Assembly (NCBI GenBank): GCA_026989355.1
Contig: JALSJM010000008.1
Span: forward strand, 186,001 to 250,000
Direction of reading: 5' to 3'
From: Paracoccaceae bacterium
Lineage (GTDB): Bacteria; Pseudomonadota; Alphaproteobacteria; Rhodobacterales; Rhodobacteraceae
DNA: 64,000 nt
Made by a program: the position numbers and the translations under genes. Below, piece by piece: positions 33,650 through 42,472 of the stretch; within the stretch, counting starts at the first letter, position 1, and the number at the start of each line of letters is the position of its first letter. Below the pieces are notes generated by a model that had not been told where the DNA came from, made no database searches, and saw nothing but the letters and a program-made list of their open reading frames with translations.

Positions 33650-34371
33650 GCGAACAGCCCGTCGCCCTTGTTACCGGCGCTTCGCGGGGGCTGGGTTTTG
33701 CCCTGGCCGAAGCCCTGGCGCCTGCCTGTCACGTGGTCGCCGTGGCACGCACCGTGGGTGGGCTTGAAGATCTGGACGACCGCATCAAGGCCAGGGGCGG
33801 TTCGGCCACGCTGGCGCCGATGGACATCACCATAGATGCCGCCATGCAGCAACTCTGCCGGTCGATCTTCGAACGCTGGGGGCGGCTTGATCTGTGGCTG
33901 CATGCGGCGATCCATGCCGTGCCCCTCTCTCCCGCTTCGCACATGGACATGAGCGACTGGGAAAGATCGGTTGCAACCAACATCCATGCAACCGGCCGGC
34001 TGATTTCCTATGTGGCACCGCTTCTGGGCGAAGAGGGCACCGCCGTGTTCTTCGACGACCCCCTGCCTGCCGGAAGGAAGTTCTTTGCCGATTACGCGGC
34101 CTCGAAGGCGGCACAGATGGCGCTGGCGTGCGCATGGCAGGCCGAAAGCAAACGCCTGGGGCCGCGGGTTCTCATTGTCACGCCGCGCCCGATGCCCACT
34201 GCCCTGCGTGCCCGCTTCTTCCCCGGCGAAAAGCGCAGGGATCTTGCCGACCCGCATGACGAAGCGGCCCGGCTGATTGCCGAACACGCCCTGGTCGCCG
34301 GGAAAGGTCGGGAATCCGAAGCCCCGGCCGGGCCCGACGCGGAAGGCAGCTCACCTACAGTTTCGAACTGA
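33646..34371 (+). CDS. Atypical short-chain dehydrogenase/reductase-like protein
   Basis: 241 residues, starting at the ATGA overlap with purF. The cofactor loop TGASRGLG (residues 10-17) and the YxxxK pair (Y150, K154 in FADYAASK) are present. The usual NNAG is LHAA, and the catalytic Ser, expected 12-13 residues before the Tyr, is replaced by Asp137-Asp138. The enzyme may therefore be inactive or use another mechanism. Placement after purF is shared by many Rhodobacteraceae. Its 3' end overlaps the convergent CoA-binding gene by 17 bases. Confidence 0.85.
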   Translation: MSEQPVALVTGASRGLGFALAEALAPACHVVAVARTVGGLEDLDDRIKARGGSATLAPMDITIDAAMQQLCRSIFERWGRLDLWLHAAIHAVPLSPASHMDMSDWERSVATNIHATGRLISYVAPLLGEEGTAVFFDDPLPAGRKFFADYAASKAAQMALACAWQAESKRLGPRVLIVTPRPMPTALRARFFPGEKRRDLADPHDEAARLIAEHALVAGKGRESEAPAGPDAEGSSPTVSN

Positions 34372-34822
34372 TCACGCCGGTATTGAAGCCCCCGATCCTG
34401 AGCTCGCCGAAAAGGCGCTGATACTCTATCTTCGGACAGCGGTTCATGACAACCTTCACGCCGCGCTCCTCGGCCTTCGCCGCCGCCTCGGGATGCCTGA
34501 CCCCGATCTGCATCCAGATCGTCTTCAGACCGGGAAGGCAGGCCAGCGCCTCATCAACGATCGGCGGCACATGCTCCGAGCGGCGGAAGATGTCAACCAT
34601 GTCCACCGGCTCGCGAATCGCGGCAAGATCGGGCACGATCCTGCGGCCGAACAGTTCCTTCCCGGCATGCACCGGATTGACGGGAAGGATCGTGAACCCC
34701 TTCATCGACAGGTAACGCCCCACAAAATGGCTGGGGCGCACCGGATCGGGCGAAATTCCGACGCAGGCGATCGTTCGGGTTTCGTTCAGAATGGTGCGCA
34801 GATAGTCGAATGAATAGCTCAT
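34355..34822 (-). CDS. CoA-binding (Rossmann) domain protein, YccU-like
   Basis: 155 residues from MSYSFDYLRTIL; a start five codons upstream is possible. TIACVGISPDPVRPSHFVGRYLSMKGF is the CoA_binding_2 nucleotide loop, followed by ILPVNP, VDMVDIFRRSEHVPPIVDEAL and IWMQIGVRHPEAAAKAEERG. It is a stand-alone copy of the CoA-binding fold of succinyl-CoA synthetases. The substrate is unknown. The stop lies inside the end of the opposing SDR gene. Confidence 0.9.
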   Translation of the reverse strand: MSYSFDYLRTILNETRTIACVGISPDPVRPSHFVGRYLSMKGFTILPVNPVHAGKELFGRRIVPDLAAIREPVDMVDIFRRSEHVPPIVDEALACLPGLKTIWMQIGVRHPEAAAKAEERGVKVVMNRCPKIEYQRLFGELRIGGFNTGVISSKL

Positions 34823-34850
34823 GCCCCCCGTTAACACAGGGCAGGCAAGG

Positions 34851-34879
34851 AAAAAAGCGCCCGGAAGAAATCCGGGCGC
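34851..34879 (-). terminator. Strong intrinsic terminator downstream of the TrmH-type gene
   Basis: A perfect 9-bp stem GCGCCCGGA/TCCGGGCGC with a 5-base loop is followed on the minus strand by TTTTTT. It ends transcription from the methyltransferase gene 133 bases upstream, or from a small RNA in between. A second stem-loop lies at 34907-34936. Confidence 0.85.
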
Positions 34880-34906
34880 CAGTTACGGAACGAGGGACAG
34901 TGAAAT

Positions 34907-34936
34907 GAAACACGGGGTGTTCCATACCCATGTTTC
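34907..34936 (-). ncRNA. Structured 3' UTR or small RNA candidate
   Basis: GAAACA/TGTTTC plus GGGT/ACCC form a bulged hairpin of about 10 bp, 27 bases before the terminator at 34851-34879. The 130 bases between the trmH-type stop and this terminator contain no gene. They may give a 3'-UTR-derived small RNA. No convincing own promoter is seen; TATCCT at 34966-34961 is a weak -10 without a good -35. Confidence 0.35.
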
Positions 34937-35012
34937 AACTCATAAATGGGGACACGCCTCAGGATATCCAGAGGGGGTAAACCCTTTGTGAACAAATGGT
35001 TGAAAGACGGGC

Positions 35013-35801
35013 CTAGTCCAGCGCCCGAAACGCCGCGTAAAGGGTGACGGCGGCGGCATTCGAAACATTGAGCGAGCCGAAATCGCCCGCCGCCGGAATC
35101 CGCATCAGCCTGTCACAGTTTTCGCGGCTTCTGAGGCGCAGGCCCGGCCCCTCGGCGCCCAGAACGAAAGCCAGCGGCCGGCTGCCGCCCTCTGCCCGCA
35201 CCGCTTCGTCAAGCGTGGCTTCGGCGGCGCCGTCAAGCCCGAGCACCGCATAGCCCATTTCCCGCAGCGCCCCGATCGCCGCCGCAAGATTGCGCACCCG
35301 CAGATAGGGCTGGCGCTCGAGCGCCCCCGAAGCCGCCTTGGCCAGCGCCCCGGTTTCAGGTGCCGAATGGCGCAGGGGGGCGATCACCGCGCGGGCACCG
35401 AACACCTCGGCCGAACGCAGGATGGCCCCCACGTTGCGGGGATCCGACACCCGGTCGAGCAGCACCACCACCGGAGCCTCGCCCGCACCGGGCCGGCAGC
35501 GCTCTTCCAGCGTGCCCCAGTCAAGCGGCCGCACCTCGAGCGCCGCCCCCTGATGCACCGATTGCGGATCAAGCGGCACGGGAAACCTGCGCGGATCGGC
35601 AATCTCGGGAGTCATGCCGCTGACGGCGATGGCATCGGACAGCCTGTCGGCGGCGTTCTTGGTGACCACCAGCCGCAACCGCTGGCGCGCCGGATTGCGC
35701 AGCGCATCACGCACCGCATGCAGGCCAAACAGCCACACCGTTTCCGGGCGCGCCGCACGGCGGGCCTGTTCCTTTCTGATCACCCATTCGGGTTTCTTCA
35801 T
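35013..35801 (-). CDS. TrmH/SpoU family RNA 2'-O-methyltransferase (RlmB-like)
   Basis: 262 residues from MKKPEWVIRKEQARR. The N-terminal substrate-binding part (WLFGLHAVRDALRNPARQ) is followed by the knotted SpoU domain with motifs LLDRVSDPRNVGAILRSAEVFGA, FVLGAEGPGLR and IPAAGDFGSLNVSNAAAVTLYA. Such proteins methylate ribose in 23S rRNA or tRNA. The RlmB-like N-terminus favours 23S G2251, but this is not certain. A strong terminator follows. Confidence 0.93.
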   Translation of the reverse strand: MKKPEWVIRKEQARRAARPETVWLFGLHAVRDALRNPARQRLRLVVTKNAADRLSDAIAVSGMTPEIADPRRFPVPLDPQSVHQGAALEVRPLDWGTLEERCRPGAGEAPVVVLLDRVSDPRNVGAILRSAEVFGARAVIAPLRHSAPETGALAKAASGALERQPYLRVRNLAAAIGALREMGYAVLGLDGAAEATLDEAVRAEGGSRPLAFVLGAEGPGLRLRSRENCDRLMRIPAAGDFGSLNVSNAAAVTLYAAFRALD

Positions 35802-35957
35802 GAGTTCGGGCCTCTCTCGCGTGATTTCGCGCTGCATTCTGCAGGATCCGGGAAGGGCGGTGTTGTCGGCAGGGGCCGCCGGGGATCTCCGGGGCATTTC
35901 CGTGCCCCGCTCCGGCGTGGCTCATCCCCCGGCCTGCCTACAGCCTGCCCGGCCGCA

Positions 35958-37925
35958 TCACTCGCGCCCCAGCACCGCCGACAGCGGCGCCGGCTGCACG
36001 GTGTCATTGCGCAGCATCCACAACAGCAGCGTCTGCAGGGTTTCGGGCCGGGTGTGGCCGAGCACGATCACCTGTCCTTCCTGTCCGGCCCTGAATGCCG
36101 CCCGATCGAGATAGCGGCGCATGGTGTGGGCATTTTCGCCCTTGTCGTCAAGCATCCGGAACACGAGCCCCGCCGGCACTCCGAGCGATCCGGCCAGCTG
36201 CATGGCGGTATTCAGCCCCCTGTCATGAACCAGCAGGCCGTGGCCGCTTTCGGCAAGGTTGCGAACCGCCTGCTTCACCAGGCCGAGACTGGCCTGGAAA
36301 CCATCTCCCGAGCGCCCCATCAACGCAACCGCAACCGGGATTTCAGCCTTGTATGCCTGGAAGGCCACCTCTAGATCCTGCGGCGCGGCGCCTTTCGGCA
36401 GATCGGTCAGGATCACCACCTCGAACCCCGCCTCGCGATAGCGCCTTGCAACCTGCTGCGCATCCTTGCGGCCAGCATCTATCGCGAAGGTCACGGGAAA
36501 GGAAAGCCCGGCAAGAACCGCATCGTCCAGCGGGCGGGCGGGATCATCGATCAGCACAACCGCCATCAGCGGATGTTCGCCGGAATTGTCGAACGGCACC
36601 GCATTGGCCCGCATGGCCGGCACGCCGCCGCCCCCCTCTGCAGTCTGCGGGGCAGCCTGATCGCCGGGCACGGCGTCAGGCGCCGGCGAGGTGTCTGCAT
36701 CCGTGCCCGCCGTTCCGTTGCCCCGCCTGACCTGGGGCAGACGGCTGTCGGCGGGAACGGCCGCCTTCGTGATCAGGTTGCTTCCGCCCACCTGGATGCG
36801 CCGCGGCTTGCCGCCCGCAGCGGTGGTAGCCGGGCCTGCATCATCTTCCGGGCCTTCCGGCGCAGCGGCGCGCGGAACGACACCGGCGGGTTCGCGGGCC
36901 GCAGCCTTCTCCTGCGCGGTCTCCTGCTGCGTGCCCTCCGGCGACGGGGGCCGTGCAGGGGCTGTCACCGCGGCCTCGGGGGGCGTGTCGGCCGGCATGT
37001 CGGCGGCCGGCACCGCAGCCGGGACAACAGATCCTTTCGAAACAGCAGGGTCGGGCCGGTCGCTCGGCGCGATTTCAGACAGCGCATCTCCTGCGCCGTC
37101 GGAAATCCTGCCGCCGTCCGGGGCCCGGATCGCAGCGATCCCGTCATCCGCCGGGGGCGGCGGGGCCGGTGTCACATCCGTTTCGGGCAGCTGCCCGGCC
37201 CTGGCCGGCGCGGGCGGCACCACAACCGCCGCCGCCCCACCCGAAGCCCCATCCGCCACCGGAGCAGGGCGTATTTCCGGCGCCATGCCGGTTTGCGGTG
37301 CGTTCTGCAGGGCCGCGGGTGGCAGCCCCGCATCCGGCGCAACAGCCGCCTCTGCGATCTCCTGTGCGCCCTCTCCGGCCAGGCCTTCTGCGGCGCTTGC
37401 GGCGGTTTCAGCGGTCTCATCGATTGCGCCCGGCATCGGCCCGGCTTCGGGCACAGCCCTGGACGATTCATCATCCCCCGGGCCTTCCGCCGCCGGAGAA
37501 GCGGCCCCCGGGCCGCCTGGGCCCCGTCCTGTTTCGGGATCAACCGCATCGCCGGGGCGGATCGCCTCGAGCTCGGCCTCGCTGCCAAAACCGGCAGCCA
37601 CGGGCGGCGTGCCATCGGCGGCGCTGTCCGATTGTTCGCCGGAGCGCCCTTCCTGCGGGCCGCGGCCGGGATCGCCGGCTCCCGCGCCCTTCACATTGCC
37701 TTCCGCGGCATCTTCTGCGGCACCTTCCGCAGCGGCCCCGGCCTGATCCGCCGCAACCGTTCCGACGCTCTCTTGCGCGCCTTCGTCTTCTGCGGCCTGC
37801 GTCACTGCAGCGGCGCCATCCGCCACCATCCGCTGGGGCAGAGGCAGCAGCAACGACACCACGGCCCCCACCAGCGCCGCAAGAATACCGCCCCAGATCA
37901 CTCCCGATATGAACCCTCTCAGCAC
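35958..37925 (-). CDS. Divergent polysaccharide deacetylase family protein with long low-complexity linker
   Basis: About 655 residues from a GTG at 37925; GGAGAG lies just upstream and the first residues LRGFISGVIWGGILAALVGAVVSLLL form a signal anchor. Residues about 40-440 are extremely rich in Ala, Gly, Pro and Glu with no visible domain. The C-terminal 200 residues (MAVVLIDDPARPLDDAVLAGLSFPVTFAID, GFEVVILTDLPKGA, GLLVHDRGLNTA) are the DUF610-type divergent deacetylase domain, which often lies near ctpA/envC. The linker would span the periplasm. Activity is not proven for this family. Confidence 0.85.
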   Translation of the reverse strand: MLRGFISGVIWGGILAALVGAVVSLLLPLPQRMVADGAAAVTQAAEDEGAQESVGTVAADQAGAAAEGAAEDAAEGNVKGAGAGDPGRGPQEGRSGEQSDSAADGTPPVAAGFGSEAELEAIRPGDAVDPETGRGPGGPGAASPAAEGPGDDESSRAVPEAGPMPGAIDETAETAASAAEGLAGEGAQEIAEAAVAPDAGLPPAALQNAPQTGMAPEIRPAPVADGASGGAAAVVVPPAPARAGQLPETDVTPAPPPPADDGIAAIRAPDGGRISDGAGDALSEIAPSDRPDPAVSKGSVVPAAVPAADMPADTPPEAAVTAPARPPSPEGTQQETAQEKAAAREPAGVVPRAAAPEGPEDDAGPATTAAGGKPRRIQVGGSNLITKAAVPADSRLPQVRRGNGTAGTDADTSPAPDAVPGDQAAPQTAEGGGGVPAMRANAVPFDNSGEHPLMAVVLIDDPARPLDDAVLAGLSFPVTFAIDAGRKDAQQVARRYREAGFEVVILTDLPKGAAPQDLEVAFQAYKAEIPVAVALMGRSGDGFQASLGLVKQAVRNLAESGHGLLVHDRGLNTAMQLAGSLGVPAGLVFRMLDDKGENAHTMRRYLDRAAFRAGQEGQVIVLGHTRPETLQTLLLWMLRNDTVQPAPLSAVLGRE

Positions 37926-37935
37926 TACTCTCTCC

Positions 37936-37970
37936 GTCTTGATCGCCTGTCTTGATCGCCTGTCTTGCCT
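37936..37970 (-). repeat. 13-bp tandem repeat in the divergent promoter region
   Basis: GTCTTGATCGCCT is present twice and a third time in part (GTCTTGCCT). It lies 11 bases upstream of the deacetylase GTG and about 20 bases upstream of the trpG -35. Slippage here could alter the spacing of regulatory sites. Confidence 0.7.
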
Positions 37971-37992
37971 GTGAAACTGCCGGGCCTTGCCC

Positions 37993-38020
37993 TTGGTTGG
38001 CGGTTTGGGGCATGTATAAC
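37993..38020 (+). promoter_or_regulatory. Probable trpG-trpD promoter
   Basis: TTGGTT, a 16-base spacer and TATAAC precede trpG by 48 bases. A small stem (AACCCG/CGGGTT) follows in the leader. There is no Trp-rich leader peptide, so classical attenuation is not indicated. Confidence 0.5.
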
Positions 38021-38067
38021 CCGAACGGCATCCGGGTTCACCCCAAATGTTCAGGAAAGCGAACGAC

Positions 38068-38655
38068 ATGCTGCTGCTGATCGACAACTATGACAGTTTC
38101 ACCTGGAATCTGGTTCATTTCCTGGGCGAGCTCGGCGCCCGGGTGAAAGTGGTGCGCAACGATGCGATCGACGTGCAGCAGGCCATGGGCGCGGGCGCCA
38201 CGGGTTTCGTGCTTTCGCCCGGCCCCTGCGATCCGGCACGCGCCGGCATCTGTCTGGCGCTCACCCGGGCGGCAGCCGAGGCGCGCATGCCGCTGCTTGG
38301 TGTCTGCCTCGGCCATCAGACCATCGGCGAGGCCTTCGGCGGACGCGTGGTGCAGGCAGATGAGATCGTGCACGGCAAGGTGCATGAAATCACCCATGAC
38401 GGCAGCGGCCTGTTCGCCGGCCTGCCCGCCCCCCTGCGTGCCACCCGCTATCATTCGCTGGTGGTCGAGCGGGAAAGCCTGCCCGACTGTCTTGAGGTGA
38501 ACGCCGGATTGCCCGACGGCACGATCATGGGCCTGCGCCATCGCAGCCTGCCGATCCACGGCGTGCAGTTCCATCCCGAAAGCATCGCCTCGCAGCACGG
38601 CCATGACCTGCTGAAGAATTTTCTCGACATGGTGAATGCGAAGGAACCCGTATGA
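38068..38655 (+). CDS. trpG: Anthranilate synthase glutaminase component
   Basis: 195 residues from [21 protein letters not shown]. The nucleophile is C80 in [15 protein letters not shown] and the His/Glu pair is in [10 protein letters not shown]. It supplies ammonia to TrpE, whose gene is not in this window. An ATG seven codons upstream is not preferred. The stop overlaps the trpD start by ATGA. Confidence 0.96.
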   Translation: MLLLIDNYDSFTWNLVHFLGELGARVKVVRNDAIDVQQAMGAGATGFVLSPGPCDPARAGICLALTRAAAEARMPLLGVCLGHQTIGEAFGGRVVQADEIVHGKVHEITHDGSGLFAGLPAPLRATRYHSLVVERESLPDCLEVNAGLPDGTIMGLRHRSLPIHGVQFHPESIASQHGHDLLKNFLDMVNAKEPV

Positions 38656-39674
38656 GCGAAGCCCTCAAGCCCCTGATCCATGCCGCCGCCGAAGGGCCGC
38701 TTTCGCGTGCCCAGGCCGCACAGGCTTTCGACATCCTGTTCGAGGGCGAGGCCACGCCCAGCCAGATCGGCGGCTTCCTGATGGCGCTGCGCACCCGGGG
38801 CGAAACGGTAGATGAATACGCCGCCGCCGCCGCCGCGATGCGCGCGCGGTGCAAGGCGGTGAAGGCTCCTGCAGACGCGATCGACATCGTCGGCACCGGG
38901 GGCGACGGCAAGGGCACCCTCAACATCTCGACCGCCGCCGCCTTCGTCGTGGCCGGTGCCGGGGTGCCGGTGGCCAAGCACGGCAACCGCAACCTTTCCT
39001 CGAAATCCGGCGCCGCCGACGCGCTCGGGCAGATGGGGGTCAACGTGATGGTCGGCCCCGCGGTGGTGGAGCGCGCACTGGACGAGGCAGGTATCGCCTT
39101 CATGATGGCCCCCATGCATCACCCGGCAATCGCCCATGTAATGCCCACCCGGGCCGATCTGGGCACCCGCACCATCTTCAACATCCTTGGCCCGCTCACC
39201 AACCCGGCAGGCGTGAAGCGCCAGCTGACCGGGGCCTTCTCGCCCGACCTGATCCGCCCCATGGCCGAAACCCTTGCCGCGCTCGGCAGCGAAGCCGCCT
39301 GGCTGGTGCACGGGGGCGACGGCACCGACGAGATTTCGATTGCCGCCCCAAGCCGGGTGGCCGCGCTCGAAGGAAACGGCGCCATCCGCGAATTCGAGAT
39401 CGCCCCCGAGGATGCCGGCCTGCCGATGCACCCGTTCGAAGCCATCCTCGGCGGCACACCCGAAGAAAACGGCCGCGCCTTCGCGGCCCTCCTGGCGGGC
39501 GAGAAATCCGCTTATCGCGATGCGGTGCTGCTCAATGCCGCCGCTGCCCTGCTGGTGGCCGGCAGGGCCGCCAGCCTGCCCGAAGGCGCGGAAATGGCCG
39601 CCGAAAGCATCGACAGCGGCAAGGCCCGCGAAAAGATCGAGGCCCTCGCCCGGATCACCGCAGCCGCCGGCTGA
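38652..39674 (+). CDS. trpD: Anthranilate phosphoribosyltransferase
   Basis: 340 residues. The PRPP loop [19 protein letters not shown] and [18 protein letters not shown] are typical and complete, as is [18 protein letters not shown]. It joins anthranilate to PRPP in tryptophan synthesis. It is translationally coupled to trpG. A 196-base gap with weak promoter-like sequence (TTGTCG-N16-TTAAAC) separates it from trpC. Confidence 0.97.
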   Translation: MSEALKPLIHAAAEGPLSRAQAAQAFDILFEGEATPSQIGGFLMALRTRGETVDEYAAAAAAMRARCKAVKAPADAIDIVGTGGDGKGTLNISTAAAFVVAGAGVPVAKHGNRNLSSKSGAADALGQMGVNVMVGPAVVERALDEAGIAFMMAPMHHPAIAHVMPTRADLGTRTIFNILGPLTNPAGVKRQLTGAFSPDLIRPMAETLAALGSEAAWLVHGGDGTDEISIAAPSRVAALEGNGAIREFEIAPEDAGLPMHPFEAILGGTPEENGRAFAALLAGEKSAYRDAVLLNAAAALLVAGRAASLPEGAEMAAESIDSGKAREKIEALARITAAAG

Positions 39675-39870
39675 CCACCTTCTGGACCGGCACCCCTCCG
39701 CCTCTCCGCCCCCCCCCGCCGCAAGACCCACCTGCAAACATCCCCGCCGAAGGCATTCCACACCGCCAGCGAACCGCCAGCGCAACCTCCCGCGCAGACG
39801 GGCCCGAATGACGCGCGGATAACGGCGGATAACGATTGTCGCCACCGTCAAGCCGCGTTAAACAATCTCC

Positions 39871-40683
39871 ATGAGCATTCTCGACAGGATCCGGGCCTAC
39901 AAGCTTGAAGAAATCGCCGCGCTCCGGGCCGCACGGCCCGACGCCGATCTGGAGGCCGCAGCCAGGGGCGCCCCTCCGGTGCGCTCATTTACGGATGCGC
40001 TGATCCGCGCCAGCCATGATGGCTATGGCCTTGTCGCGGAAATCAAGAAGGCCAGCCCTTCGAAAGGGCTGATCCGCGCCGATTTCAACCCGGCCGAACT
40101 GGCCCGCGCCTATGAGCGGGGTGGCGCCACCTGCCTTTCGGTGCTGACGGATGGCCCGAGCTTTCAGGGCGCGGGCGAATACCTGGCCGAAGCCCGCAAC
40201 GCCACATCGCTGCCGGTGCTGCGCAAGGATTTCATGATCGACCCCATCCAGGTAACCGAGGCCCGCGCGCTCGGGGCCGACTGCATCCTGATCATCATGG
40301 CGATGGTCAGCGATGACGAGGCCCGCGCCCTGGAAGAGGCCGCGAAATCCTGGGGCATGAACGCGCTGATCGAAGTTCATGACGAAACCGAGCTTGAACG
40401 CGCCGCGGCTCTTTCCTCGCGCCTCATCGGCATCAACAACCGCGATCTGCGCAGCTTCGAAACCACGCTCGACACCACCAGACGCCTGGCCAAGCAGGTG
40501 CCCCCCGAGCGCACGATCATTTCGGAATCCGGCCTCTCCACCCCCGAAGATCTGGCCGATCTGGCGCGCTATGGCGTGCGCTGCTTCCTCATTGGCGAGG
40601 CACTGATGCGCCAGCGGGATGTCGAATCCGCCACCCGCGCCCTGCTGGCCAGCCCCTATCTGCCCGACGGCGGCGGGCTCTGA
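39871..40683 (+). CDS. trpC: Indole-3-glycerol phosphate synthase
   Basis: 270 residues, (beta/alpha)8 barrel. Motifs [76 protein letters not shown] and ISESGL are all present. It is a stand-alone enzyme, not fused with TrpF. The ATG comes after an ACAATCTCC leader with no strong ribosome binding site. The next gene, moaC, begins 16 bases after the stop. Confidence 0.97.
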   Translation: MSILDRIRAYKLEEIAALRAARPDADLEAAARGAPPVRSFTDALIRASHDGYGLVAEIKKASPSKGLIRADFNPAELARAYERGGATCLSVLTDGPSFQGAGEYLAEARNATSLPVLRKDFMIDPIQVTEARALGADCILIIMAMVSDDEARALEEAAKSWGMNALIEVHDETELERAAALSSRLIGINNRDLRSFETTLDTTRRLAKQVPPERTIISESGLSTPEDLADLARYGVRCFLIGEALMRQRDVESATRALLASPYLPDGGGL

Positions 40684-40699
40684 AACGAAAGCCCTCAGG

Positions 40700-41182
40700 A
40701 TGACAGGCAGCAAGCTTTCCCATTTCGACGAAACCGGCCGGGCGCATATGGTGGATGTTTCGGAAAAACCCGAAACGGCGCGCATCGCCGTGGCGCGGGG
40801 TTGCGTGAAGATGGCCCGCGAAACCTTTGAAATCATGTCGGAAGGCGGCGTGGGAAAAGGCGATGTTCTGGGCGTTGCAAGGCTGGCCGGCATCATGGGA
40901 GCCAAGAAATGCAGCGATCTGATCCCCCTGTGCCATCCCCTGCCGATCACGAAGGTTGCCCTTGCCCTCACCCCCGATCCGGCGCTTCCCGGCGTGCGGA
41001 TCGAGGCCACGGTCAGAACCACCGGCAAGACGGGGGTCGAAATGGAAGCGCTCACCGCCGTCACCACCGCAGCCCTTACCGTCTATGACATGCTGAAAGC
41101 GGTGGAAAAGGGGATGACGATCACCGATATCCGGCTGGCAATGAAGGAAGGCGGGAAATCGGGGCGCTATGAGGCGGAATGA
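40700..41182 (+). CDS. moaC: Cyclic pyranopterin monophosphate synthase
   Basis: 160 residues from [21 protein letters not shown]. Conserved [16 protein letters not shown] and [28 protein letters not shown] are intact. It makes the cPMP precursor of molybdopterin. The open frame extends into the end of trpC, but the ATG after CAGG is the family start. trpC-moaC-moeA-lexA is a conserved order in Rhodobacterales. Confidence 0.97.
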   Translation: MTGSKLSHFDETGRAHMVDVSEKPETARIAVARGCVKMARETFEIMSEGGVGKGDVLGVARLAGIMGAKKCSDLIPLCHPLPITKVALALTPDPALPGVRIEATVRTTGKTGVEMEALTAVTTAALTVYDMLKAVEKGMTITDIRLAMKEGGKSGRYEAE

Positions 41183-41185
41183 GCC

Positions 41186-42361
41186 ATGATCCCGGTTTCG
41201 GAAGCGATTGAAAAGATCCTTGCGCTGCTCAGCCCCCTGCCGGGCGAGCAGGTGGCGCTGGCCGATGCCGCCGGGCGGATTCTGCGCAAGGATGCCGTGG
41301 CCCGGCGCAGCCAGCCGCCCTTTCCTTCTTCCGCGATGGACGGCTATGCGGTTCCTGCCGAAGAGGCCGAGCCCGGCGCCATGTTCCGGGTGATCGGGGA
41401 ATCGGCAGCGGGGCACCGCTTTGCCGGACATGTCGGCCCCGGACAGGCAGTGCGCATCTTCACCGGTGCCCCGGTGCCCGAGGGCGCCGGCCGCGTGGTG
41501 ATCCAGGAAGATGTAAGCCGGCGGGGCGATGTCATCACCATCGGGCCCGATCCGGCCGACAGCGATTTCATCCGCCCTGCCGGCTGTGATTTCGCCGCCG
41601 GCGATGCGCTTCGCGCGCCGCGCCGCCTGACACCGGCCGACATTGCCCTGCTTGCCGCCATGAACCTGCCCGAAGTCACCGTCAGCCGCTGCCCCGAGGT
41701 GGCACTGCTGGCCACGGGCGATGAACTGGTGATGCCGGGGCAGGAACCCGGCCCCGACCAGATCATCGCCTCCAACAACTTCGGCCTGAAGGCGCTTCTG
41801 GAAGGTGCCGGGGCCCGGGTGCGCATGCTGCCGATCGCCCATGACAGCCGCGCCGCCCTTGAAGCGGCCTTCGCGTCTGCAGCGGGTGCCGATCTTCTGG
41901 TAACCATCGGCGGAGCCTCGGTGGGCGATCATGATCTCGTGGGCCAGGTGGCCGGCGACATGGGGCTGGAGCGCGCCTTCTACAAGGTCAGGATGCGCCC
42001 CGGAAAACCGCTGATCGCCGGGCGGCTGGGCGGAATGCCGATGATCGGTCTGCCGGGGAATCCGGTTTCATCAATGGTCTGCGGACATGTATTCCTGCTG
42101 CCGGCAATCGAGGCCATGCTGGGCCTTGGCACGCGCCCCCGGATGCGGCGCAGGGCGCCGCTCGGGGTGGATCTGCCGGCCAACGGTCCACGCGAACATT
42201 ACATGCGCGCCACCTTCGCCGCCAATGGCACGATCGCCCCGATGCCACATCAGGACAGTTCGCTGCTGAGCGTTCTGGCCAATGCCAAGGCCCTGCTGGT
42301 GCGCCCCCCCGAAGAAGGCCCGCGCCGGGCCGGCGAAATGGTTGACTACATCCCCCTTTAG
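41186..42361 (+). CDS. moeA: Molybdopterin molybdenumtransferase
   Basis: 391 residues in the MoeA order: domain with ARRSQPPFPSSAMDGYAV, GQAVRIFTGAPVPEGAGRVVIQED, then the MogA-like domain with ATGDELVMPG, IIASNNFGL, TIGGASVGDHDLV and GLPGNPVSSMV. It inserts molybdate into molybdopterin. The gene starts 3 bases after moaC. Confidence 0.97.
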   Translation: MIPVSEAIEKILALLSPLPGEQVALADAAGRILRKDAVARRSQPPFPSSAMDGYAVPAEEAEPGAMFRVIGESAAGHRFAGHVGPGQAVRIFTGAPVPEGAGRVVIQEDVSRRGDVITIGPDPADSDFIRPAGCDFAAGDALRAPRRLTPADIALLAAMNLPEVTVSRCPEVALLATGDELVMPGQEPGPDQIIASNNFGLKALLEGAGARVRMLPIAHDSRAALEAAFASAAGADLLVTIGGASVGDHDLVGQVAGDMGLERAFYKVRMRPGKPLIAGRLGGMPMIGLPGNPVSSMVCGHVFLLPAIEAMLGLGTRPRMRRRAPLGVDLPANGPREHYMRATFAANGTIAPMPHQDSSLLSVLANAKALLVRPPEEGPRRAGEMVDYIPL

Positions 42362-42401
42362 CCATCGCACCGCCGCCCCTTGCCGGGAAGGACGGAGCGA
42401 C

Positions 42402-42430
42402 TTGACACAAAACGTGAACATCCGTAGAAC
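42402..42430 (+). promoter_or_regulatory. lexA promoter with overlapping LexA (SOS) box
   Basis: TTGACA (42402-42407), a 17-base spacer and TAGAAC (42425-42430) form the promoter. GAAC-N7-GAAC at 42416-42430 is a perfect alphaproteobacterial LexA box that covers the -10. LexA would thus repress its own gene by blocking RNA polymerase. Confidence 0.88.
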
Positions 42431-42472
42431 ATTCCTGCAGTCCATGCAAACCGGCCATCAGGGAGGGGCCCC

